From the NCBI GenBank assembly GCA_947458345.1, contig CANHBU010000035.1, positions 1 through 10,160 of the forward strand: a stretch of 10,160 nt of DNA. The letters run 5' to 3'. The stretch is from Comamonadaceae bacterium (lineage in GTDB: Bacteria; Pseudomonadota; Gammaproteobacteria; Burkholderiales; Burkholderiaceae_C). The position numbers and the translations under genes were made by a program. The notes below the pieces were generated by a model, which was given only the letters and a program-made list of their open reading frames with translations, searched no databases and was not told where the DNA came from. Positions 1-5,894 of this stretch are shown here, piece after piece (within the stretch, counting starts at the first letter, position 1; every line of letters begins with the position of its first letter).

Positions 1-2421
1 ATTGGAGTCGCTGCTGTTGCTAACGTTGCCGGTCGACAAACCAATTTGGCGCGAGGTCTTGATGTTGGACTGGTTGAACGAGTAAACGGCGGCGTAGTCA
101 AAGCGCTCTTTTTTGCCCACGGCGTAAACTGCAAGGGACTGGGTGTCCACGGAGGCCGAGCCGGCATTCATGGCGTTGACCCTGCGGCTGGACGCGCCGG
201 CCGCTACGCCCAGCTGTGCGCCTTTGAATGCCAGCACATGGGTGCCCAGCCACAGCTGGGTGTTGTCGGTCTCGTAAGCTGAAGCACGCGAGTCCTGCTT
301 GTAGTCGGTGTTTTGCCCAGCGGCGTCCACCCACAGATTGCGCTCTGTCTTGACGGCCGCGGCTGTGCCCACGGAGTTGTTGGCGGTTTGCCAGCCCTGG
401 CGAGTCTCCGACAGGGCAAAGGCATGAATCTCACCTGAGGCTTGCAGCACCGTTTTGGCCAAAGGCTCGGCGGCCAGGCCATACAAGCCATTGAAGAGCT
501 TGTGCGTGTCACTTGTGCTGCGCGTGCCTTGCGCAGGGCGGATGCCATCAAACGCACGGGCGGCATTGACCATGTTACGAATTCCGTAAGGCTGGGCAAA
601 AAGCTCCAAGTTTTTGGGGGTCAACACCAAGTCGATGTGGCTGGCGCCGTAAATCACGTCAAAGCGGGTGTTGGTGGGCATGCCGGCCGTGGGGTCGGTC
701 ACGCTGAAAAAGCCAGTCCCGTCCACCCCGTTGGCGTTGGCCATGGTCACCACCCTGAAGGCGTCACCCACCACAGGCGTGAAGGTGTTGTCAGCCGGTG
801 CAGAAATGCCCCGCAGCACAGGCGCAATTTGACCGCCAGCCGTAAAGACCGAGTTGGCGCCGGTAAGCGCGATCCGGTCAAAGGCTCCAGCGCCGCCGGC
901 GGCTGAGTAAGTGCGTCCATCCAACTCCGCGTCAAAGCTTGACCCAGCGTTCATGCTGAAGTCGCCTGCCACCGACAAGGTGCCAGGAGAGTTGCCCGGC
1001 CTGACCGAGCCCGACAAGACCACGCGGCCCGCGGTGGAGCCGCTGCCTGTCAGCACCGCGCCAGCGCTGACAGTCATCACTGAAGAGGCAGTGCTGCCAT
1101 TGAGCACCAGGGTGCCTTGGTTGACCCCCAAGGTGCCCGTGTGGGTGTTGGCGCCGCTCAAGATCAAGCTGCCTGCAGAGGTTTTGTTGAGCGCGCCTGC
1201 GCCCGAGACCACGCCGGAGACGGTGAGGTCTGTGCCGCTGGCCACGCTCACGGTGCCGTTGTTGGCGCCCACAGCCACAGCGCGGGTGGTGGCGATGGTC
1301 TCGGTGACGGCCAAGGTGCCGCCATTGAGCGCCACGGCGCCTGAGCCCAGGTTGTCCATGGTCGAGATCTGCAGCGTGCCGGCTTCCACCGTGGTTCCAC
1401 CCGAGTAGGTGTTGTTCGCGCTCAGCACCAGGCGGCCAGCGCCGGTTTTCCTGAGCATGCCCGCGTTCAGGGGCTCGTTGGAGATCACGCCCGAAGCTGT
1501 CACCGCGCCCGTGGCCACGTTCATGGCGCCGCCCAGGTTGGTGATGGTGAAGGCGTCAGCGTTGTTGGCTGCAAGAAGCAAGGTGCCGCCGTCAAAGACC
1601 CGGGAAGTCACGGTGCCCAAGCCAGAGGTGACGTCGTTGTTCGCATTGATCGGACGGATGGTGACTGGGTTGGGGGTACTGGGCAATTGCGAGGTCAAAG
1701 TCGCAATGCCAAATCCAACACTGTCCTGACTGCCCGAGGTCAAGGAGATAGAAAACGACGAGGCACTGGTGTAATTACCCAGCAGCCGCACACTGAAGCC
1801 ATCCCCGCCGAGATTGTTTGCCGTCGTGATACTGAGAACGCCACTGCTAAACGAGCCCTGAACCGCGCTCGACGAGTACGTGATCGGCGATGAGGCCAAG
1901 GTCAGACCGCTGAAGTCATAGGTCGCCCGATCCACGAAATTAAACATCAACACAGGGTCCGTCACAGCCTGGGAAAACGAAAACGTCTGGGTTGCGGCGG
2001 AACCAACTGCGTAGCCCAATGCAATGGACCCTTGTCCTGAAATCGGTTGATAAGAGCTTGGCAGCAGGCTGGTCCAGTTACTTGAAAATACACCCCCAGC
2101 GTTCATGTACTGGCGCGTGGTCAGCGCCACATTTGATGTACCTAATGACCCGGACACGTTCACGGCCGCCCCTGCGGGCACCCCCGCCGTATTGGTGGCA
2201 GTCCAAGTCGTAGCAGTGGACTGGGCCAATGCGCTCGCGACCGGAAAAGCGCAAAGCAAGGCCACGAAGGCTGGCTTCAAAGAAAAGTAGCTGCTCAGAC
2301 GCACGGACGGAGATCCCGCACCAAGACCGGGTTTTCCACCTCTTGGGCTTTTCGCGCACTCGGAAACCACCACAAGGCCCCCACGGGCCGCCGACCACAC
2401 CAGCGAATAAATCCTATTCAT
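1..2421 (-). CDS. Type Va autotransporter, 5' part (C-terminus off the left edge)
   Basis: I translated this frame by hand: 807 codons with no stop, running off the left edge. The start is the ATG at 2421, preceded by AAAGGA. Residues 1-47 begin MNRIYSLVWSAARGGLVVVS, a typical extended signal peptide region (ESPR). A hydrophobic core follows (about 51-62), with a likely cleavage site ASALA|Q after residue 66. Residues 67 to about 310 are Ser/Thr/Asn/Gly-rich, predicted beta, and not a family I recognise. Residues about 320-480 carry autotransporter-associated repeat motifs (GRLVLSANNTYSGGT, GSLILSGANTHTGTL, then RPGNSPGTLSVAGDF). A linker helix lies near 608-626, and the barrel begins around 695 (NLWVDAAGQNTDY). 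Such proteins cross the outer membrane through their own barrel and show the passenger at the surface, often as adhesins. The barrel is incomplete here, so more than 100 residues should lie outside the window. The passenger's function is unknown. The gene follows a two-component pair on the same strand. Confidence 0.93.
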   Translation of the reverse strand, partial: MNRIYSLVWSAARGGLVVVSECAKSPRGGKPGLGAGSPSVRLSSYFSLKPAFVALLCAFPVASALAQSTATTWTATNTAGVPAGAAVNVSGSLGTSNVALTTRQYMNAGGVFSSNWTSLLPSSYQPISGQGSIALGYAVGSAATQTFSFSQAVTDPVLMFNFVDRATYDFSGLTLASSPITYSSSAVQGSFSSGVLSITTANNLGGDGFSVRLLGNYTSASSFSISLTSGSQDSVGFGIATLTSQLPSTPNPVTIRPINANNDVTSGLGTVTSRVFDGGTLLLAANNADAFTITNLGGAMNVATGAVTASGVISNEPLNAGMLRKTGAGRLVLSANNTYSGGTTVEAGTLQISTMDNLGSGAVALNGGTLAVTETIATTRAVAVGANNGTVSVASGTDLTVSGVVSGAGALNKTSAGSLILSGANTHTGTLGVNQGTLVLNGSTASSVMTVSAGAVLTGSGSTAGRVVLSGSVRPGNSPGTLSVAGDFSMNAGSSFDAELDGRTYSAAGGAGAFDRIALTGANSVFTAGGQIAPVLRGISAPADNTFTPVVGDAFRVVTMANANGVDGTGFFSVTDPTAGMPTNTRFDVIYGASHIDLVLTPKNLELFAQPYGIRNMVNAARAFDGIRPAQGTRSTSDTHKLFNGLYGLAAEPLAKTVLQASGEIHAFALSETRQGWQTANNSVGTAAAVKTERNLWVDAAGQNTDYKQDSRASAYETDNTQLWLGTHVLAFKGAQLGVAAGASSRRVNAMNAGSASVDTQSLAVYAVGKKERFDYAAVYSFNQSNIKTSRQIGLSTGNVSNSSDSN

Positions 2422-2477
2422 GGCTCAATCATCCTTTCAGCAAAAACGTAAATTTTTGTGAAAGAAGTCTAGAAAGG

Positions 2478-2510
2478 TTAAATCGCTGTTAGCCAACATT
2501 AACCAACAGC
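2478..2510 (-). promoter_or_regulatory. Candidate response-regulator operator upstream of the autotransporter
   Basis: On the minus strand two adjacent 10-bp units, TGTTGGTTAA and TGTTGGCTAA (2508-2489), differ by one base. A weaker third unit, CAGCGATTTAA, follows (2488-2478). The TAA ends repeat every 10-11 bp, about one helical turn, as in PhoB/OmpR-type direct-repeat sites. The same stretch also reads as a dyad, GCTGTT (2510-2505) and AACAGC (2490-2485). A weak -10-like TAGACT starts six bases further on, so the repeats would sit in the -35 region of an activated promoter. The site is 57-87 bp before the ATG. The repeat is seen; its role is inferred. Confidence 0.4.
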
Positions 2511-2593
2511 GTCAGTGGCTTCCCCGGAACTGACGGGTCTGCTGGAGATGGGTTTGTCTGATCGTCGTGATCCTGGCTGGCGCCTGCCAGCAG

Positions 2594-3289
2594 CTAACGC
2601 ACTTCAATGTCACACAGCAATCGGTAGCCGTATCCACGAATGGCCTTGATGCCAGGAGCGCCTGAGCCACACGCAAGCAGCTTTTTTCGCAAACGCCCCA
2701 TCCGTACCTCCTGGCTGTCCTTGCTGACCGCGATGTCAACACCCAAATGCTCTGCAACCTGCCAGTGCTCGAGTGACTGGTTCGGTGCGCGAGCCAGCGC
2801 TCCGAGGACATTGACTTCAGCGGGGGTCAGTAAAAGCGCGGCCTGCTGCGGCCCCTCGAGGGTGAGTTTGCGGGACCACAGCAGCAGCTTGTTGGGGCTG
2901 GCCGCCTCATGGGTGAGCCTACGCTCGCTCAGGCTTTGGGCAATCGCCTCCAGTTCTTCGGGTGCCACCGGCTTGGGCAGGTAGATGTCAGCGCCGGCGG
3001 CATAGCCAGCCACCTTGTCCACAACAGACGTTCGGGCGGTTGCCAACACAATTTTTGTGAGCGGTGCGCTCGCCCGGATTCTGCGCACCAGCCTCAGACC
3101 ATCTTCGCCAGGCAGGTTCAGGTCAATGATGTAGAGGTCGGGCAAGCAACCCATGGGCATTTCGTCAACGTCTTCGGCCCTGCCTACGCCCAGAACCCGA
3201 TGGCCCGCACGGGTCAATGTCCTGACCATGGCGTCGCGCAAGACGTCGTAGTCTTCAACGATCAAAATGTTCAAGACTTTGTTCGGCAT
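2594..3289 (-). CDS. OmpR/PhoB-family response regulator
   Basis: This is a two-domain response regulator of 231 residues from the ATG at 3289; an in-frame TTG at 3304 would add five. The numbering here counts from that TTG. The receiver domain spans about 11-125, with acidic pocket E17/D18, phospho-acceptor D61 (YIIDLNLPGEDG), T89 and K111 (LPKPV). A winged-helix Trans_reg_C domain spans about 148-232, with LTPAEVNVLGAL, the recognition-helix region SQEVRMGRLRKKL and the closing hairpin IRGYGYRLL. The key residues are intact. It should accept phosphate from the kinase encoded 84 bp upstream and bind DNA as a dimer at direct repeats. The autotransporter 172 bp downstream is the obvious target. 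Neither possible start has a clear Shine-Dalgarno sequence. I chose the ATG because a TGA closes the frame just above the TTG and the receiver fold begins right after MPNKV. The specific signal is not known. Confidence 0.92.
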   Translation of the reverse strand: MPNKVLNILIVEDYDVLRDAMVRTLTRAGHRVLGVGRAEDVDEMPMGCLPDLYIIDLNLPGEDGLRLVRRIRASAPLTKIVLATARTSVVDKVAGYAAGADIYLPKPVAPEELEAIAQSLSERRLTHEAASPNKLLLWSRKLTLEGPQQAALLLTPAEVNVLGALARAPNQSLEHWQVAEHLGVDIAVSKDSQEVRMGRLRKKLLACGSGAPGIKAIRGYGYRLLCDIEVR

Positions 3290-3313
3290 AGGGTGGGATT
3301 GCAAAGTTCATGA

Positions 3314-3327
3314 CCGAAGCACTTCGG
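3314..3327 (-). promoter_or_regulatory. Short hairpin in the kinase-regulator gap
   Basis: CCGAAGTGCTTCGG (minus strand) can fold into a 5-bp stem with a GTGC loop, 25 bases before the regulator's ATG. There is no T-tract, so it is not an intrinsic terminator. It lies where a ribosome-binding site would be near, and none is visible, so a role in tuning translation or mRNA stability between the two genes is possible. It may also be chance. Confidence 0.25.
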
Positions 3328-3373
3328 ACAGCTTACACCTCGAAAACCGACAAAACCCAAACGATCACCATCC

Positions 3374-5293
3374 TTACGCAGCAAGACTGGTGGGGGGAGC
3401 AATTGGCAGTAGCACTTCAAAAACAAGATGCGGGCCACCATCACCCTGCGAAGAGCGACAGTCAATGGTTCCCCCCAGCGACCCCACCAAGCCGCGCACC
3501 AAGTAGAGCCCCAGTCCAGAGCCGACTTGGTGCTGAGCCGCTGGACTTCGGTAGTACTTTTCAAACAATCGGTCTCTGTCGGGCATGCCTGCAGTGCCAA
3601 CGGCATTAGTCACGCAGAAACGAACCATGGGCGGCTGATGCCCAGTCAGTAGGCTCGCGTGAAAGCTGACGACAGAGTTCTCGGGGCTGTACTTCAGTGC
3701 GTTGTCCACGAGGTTAGCCAGCACCACCGACAGGAGGACGCTGTCGGTCTCAATGGCCGCCGGCAAGTCCTTAACAGTTACCTGCAAGCGATCCGAGTTC
3801 GCCCGCTGGATCACCTCGTCCACCAGAGCTGGCAGTTGTGTGGCTGCGAACCGAGGACTAAACCCGCCGTCGTCAAGGCGCTCTGCCTGAACGCTGCGCT
3901 CAATCACGAGCCGCATGTCCTGAACGGCTCGGCGAATCTGCTTGCCCTCTCGAGTCTGTGCGTCAGCCAAAAAATTCACAGCAGACAGCGGATTGCGTAG
4001 TTCATGCCCCAGCATCGCCAGAAAGCGCTGTTGCTCTTGGCGCTTGGATTTTTCCTCTTGAGCGACTCTTTCGGCCAGTGCAATGCGCCACTCGGCTTGC
4101 TGGTGCAACTTGTATTGCTGTTGTGCTCGTAACTGCAACACGGCCACCATCAGCAGGCTACCAAGTAAAGGGTGCAGAAGCAGCAGGCTCCAGATGTCAA
4201 GAGGGCTTGAAATGATGCCCATCGTGTTGAGGCGATTGAAAACGCCGAGGAGCACCACAAAAAGATAAAAACCAATCAGCGCGGCTTTTGAGACCACAGG
4301 TTTTTTCTGCGCGTTGGCATCGGACCAGACGCGCGTGGACATGGCCACCAGCAAGACCATGAAAAAGCACAAGGTCAACAAAACAGCCGAGATCCTGAAA
4401 GCCCAAGCTGCGTATCCAAACACGCCGGCCAAAAAAACACATAAAAAAGCCCACCAAAAACCATAGAGCGCTTTGAGCAGATGTGGATGGGGCTTGAATT
4501 CCGACAAGAAGTGAATGTCAAACCATATAAACACCAGCGGGACGGCCCAAATACCCCAGTTGCCCACCGTGTCTATCGATTCGGGCGGCAAGAAATCGGC
4601 GCCCAGCACCCGCCAATGGCCGAGGATGACCAGGGCATAGGCGGTCATGAAAAACTCTCGGACGACATAGAGCTTGACCAGCCTGTCCCGGGTGCTCAGC
4701 CACGACAGCACCCCCCACCCCATGCAAATGAGAAGGACCGATTGATAGACCAGGCTCCATATCAGCTGCCTGAAATCTTTTCGCTGGGCCGTCTCGAGGT
4801 CAAGAACTTCGACGGAGCTGAACGTGGATGTAACCGTTTGCAGGCGCAGCCAGATGTCTCTGGGCGCACTGCCCCTGGGAACTACAAAATTGTTGTTCAG
4901 GGATTGGTAATCATCCAGAATCCATGAGTGCCTATCGCCGGTGTATCTCACCGTGCCAGCAGCCGCCAAAGGATCGTGCAACTCAAACTCATCGAGGAAG
5001 ACCGGCTGCAACCGTATCACCAGCGGTTTGTCCGGCGGGGCATCCGGCCATTTGGCCGGGTCTATCCTGACGCGAATCCAGAAGGCCGAGGTACTGAACC
5101 CTTGCCCAAAATAAGAGTCGGTAAGCGGCTGCTGCGGGGCGGCCATCACCTGTGCGAGTGTCATGGTGCCGGTCGGGTCCTCGACCCAAGACCGCTCGCT
5201 CACTGGTTCACGCGAAGACGCCGCGGCGGCGCTTAGCGCCAACAAGACAAAAGCGAGTATTTTTCTGAGCATCCCCATTCCCAGCTCACTCAT
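3374..5293 (-). CDS. 7TM-DISM sensor histidine kinase
   Basis: This is a membrane sensor kinase of 639 residues from the ATG at 5293. A signal-peptide-like segment (MLRKILAFVLLALSAAAAS, from M8) is followed by a periplasmic DISMED2-like domain (about 35-165, with FWIRVRI and DIWLRLQT). Seven hydrophobic segments follow (about 178-198, 208-226, 245-262, 276-297, 300-318, 336-353 and 366-386). A coiled coil (about 388-425) then leads to the HisKA box with H430 (FLAMLGHELRNPLS), the N box NLVDNALKYS (N527, N531), FEKYYRS and the glycine-rich GSGLGLYLVRG. DISM sensors are thought to bind carbohydrate-like or other small ligands outside the membrane; the ligand here is unknown. The G1 box is degenerate: the usual DxGxG aspartate position reads NAVGTAG (N563). 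M6 and M8 are alternative starts, and M8 gives a better signal peptide. The protein should phosphorylate the regulator encoded 84 bp downstream. Confidence 0.93.
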   Translation of the reverse strand: MSELGMGMLRKILAFVLLALSAAAASSREPVSERSWVEDPTGTMTLAQVMAAPQQPLTDSYFGQGFSTSAFWIRVRIDPAKWPDAPPDKPLVIRLQPVFLDEFELHDPLAAAGTVRYTGDRHSWILDDYQSLNNNFVVPRGSAPRDIWLRLQTVTSTFSSVEVLDLETAQRKDFRQLIWSLVYQSVLLICMGWGVLSWLSTRDRLVKLYVVREFFMTAYALVILGHWRVLGADFLPPESIDTVGNWGIWAVPLVFIWFDIHFLSEFKPHPHLLKALYGFWWAFLCVFLAGVFGYAAWAFRISAVLLTLCFFMVLLVAMSTRVWSDANAQKKPVVSKAALIGFYLFVVLLGVFNRLNTMGIISSPLDIWSLLLLHPLLGSLLMVAVLQLRAQQQYKLHQQAEWRIALAERVAQEEKSKRQEQQRFLAMLGHELRNPLSAVNFLADAQTREGKQIRRAVQDMRLVIERSVQAERLDDGGFSPRFAATQLPALVDEVIQRANSDRLQVTVKDLPAAIETDSVLLSVVLANLVDNALKYSPENSVVSFHASLLTGHQPPMVRFCVTNAVGTAGMPDRDRLFEKYYRSPAAQHQVGSGLGLYLVRGLVGSLGGTIDCRSSQGDGGPHLVFEVLLPIAPPTSLAA

Positions 5294-5451
5294 TCATGCG
5301 GACGCTCTTTATGGCAGCGCCCCATAGGACAAACAAACGGTTGGAGATGTGCTTTGGGCAGTTCCACGACATCGACCGCAGCCGTTGATGAGCCCACAAA
5401 TGTATCGGAAGCCATCTGCTCAAGCGGCACAGCCGGAGGAAATTGACATCA

Positions 5452-5576
5452 TTGGAGTCTTTGCTCCAAGTGCCAGGTATCGAGCAATGGCATCGTCCTT
5501 GGCGTGGCACCTGGTTATAAATCGCTGTCCGTGCATGCGTTCAACGATCCAACAAGCGCGTTACGGGCGCTTTTTT
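5452..5576 (+). ncRNA. Possible small RNA ending at an intrinsic terminator
   Basis: No plus-strand gene precedes the terminator at 5554-5576, so a transcript must start within the gap if the terminator is used. The stretch before it is rich in pairing: TTGGAG/CTCCAA (5452-5457 with 5464-5469), and GTGCCA/TGGCAC (5470-5475 with 5505-5510) or CCAGGT/ACCTGG (5473-5478 with 5509-5514). TTGACA at 5443 has no matching -10. TATAAA at 5516-5521 would give a transcript of only about 50 nt, with a poor -35. The 5' end is therefore uncertain. It resembles no RNA family I know, and the T-arm of a tRNA is absent. Confidence 0.25.
5554..5576 (+). terminator. Rho-independent terminator, plus strand
   Basis: AAGCGC (5554-5559), a 7-nt loop and GCGCTT (5567-5572) form a perfect 6-bp stem that ends in a run of six T (5571-5576). 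On the minus strand the stem is followed by GTTGG rather than a T-tract, so it should work only rightwards. Confidence 0.6.
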
Positions 5577-5666
5577 CTTGATCAGGCCGCAGCGAGATAC
5601 CGTTGGAGGCGGTGAGCTTGTTGCCTGCATTCTTGTGGCGATCAGGGCGCGCAGCGATGGACGGCC

Positions 5667-5894
5667 ATGACGGACTCGGACATCGGGAAAAATGTAAGCA
5701 ATTTGTCACAGTTGGCAATAAACTGTCGGGTGGTGCGCGCTGGGGCATCCTCGACAAGGCTCCGTTATCTTGGTGGTGGCCGCGTCGCGGCGGCCATTGT
5801 CAGGGCTGACACGTCGCTGGTTGTCATCGTGGGGCGCCTTGGCGAGGGGCGACTCACGATGACGAAACTTGCCGGCGGTGACAAGGCGGATTGA
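5667..5894 (+). CDS. Doubtful small ORF overlapping the caspase start (TGATG)
   Basis: A 75-codon frame from the ATG at 5667 ends with a TGA that shares bases with the ATG of the MORN-caspase gene, an arrangement typical of translational coupling. Against it: there is no clear Shine-Dalgarno before 5667, third-position GC looks lower than in the neighbouring genes, and the product matches no family I know and has no signal or membrane segment. The 9-bp inverted repeat lies inside it. It is more likely leader sequence than a gene. Confidence 0.15.
   Translation: MTDSDIGKNVSNLSQLAINCRVVRAGASSTRLRYLGGGRVAAAIVRADTSLVVIVGRLGEGRLTMTKLAGGDKAD
5823..5863 (+). repeat. 9-bp perfect inverted repeat before the caspase gene
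   Basis: GTCATCGTG (5823-5831) and CACGATGAC (5855-5863) are perfect complements around 23 bases, which themselves contain CGCC-TT-GGCG. The structure ends 30 bases before the ATG at 5894. It could be an operator or a leader hairpin. There is no T-tract. By rough count a 9-bp match at such a gap has under a 10% chance of arising by accident in this intergenic stretch. Confidence 0.45.

Larger units (their letters stand above)
5294..5893. other. 600-bp divergent intergenic region
   Basis: This gap separates the leftward kinase gene from the rightward MORN-caspase gene. I found no protein family in any frame. It contains a plus-strand terminator with a structured stretch before it (5452-5576), and dyads at 5708-5726 (ACAGTT/AACTGT), 5777-5796 (TGGCCGC/GCGGCCA), 5798-5811 (TGTCAG-GG-CTGACA) and 5823-5863 (9 bp). 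Several 6-bp dyads are expected by chance in 600 bp; the 9-bp one is not. A possible kinase promoter on the minus strand has CATAAA near 5317, but its -35 is weak. I could not find a convincing promoter for the caspase gene. Confidence 0.7.

Noticed and set aside
911..1729. Plus-strand ORFs of 165 and 106 codons
   Set aside because: They are antisense to the autotransporter repeats, whose minus-strand frame is continuous and has clear motifs. Their Pro/Val/Thr-rich products mirror the Gly/Ser/Thr codons of the real gene.
2447..2457. Repeated 11-mer AACGTAAATTT, also near 8747
   Set aside because: A few shared 11-mers are expected by chance in 10 kb, and the contexts differ.
2576..2591. GCTGGC/GCCAGC hairpin after the regulator stop as a terminator
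   Set aside because: The stem is only 6 bp and no T-tract follows on the minus strand, so it gives no reason to separate the regulator and autotransporter transcripts.
5286..5510. Minus-strand ORF of 74 codons overlapping the kinase start
   Set aside because: It has a GTG start without a ribosome-binding site, an unrecognised Trp/Arg/Cys-rich product, and it overlaps the structured region before the plus-strand terminator.
5520..5576. tRNA-like 3' end before the terminator
   Set aside because: TTCAACG resembles a T-loop, but the flanking bases do not pair as a T-stem and no acceptor stem or anticodon arm can be drawn.
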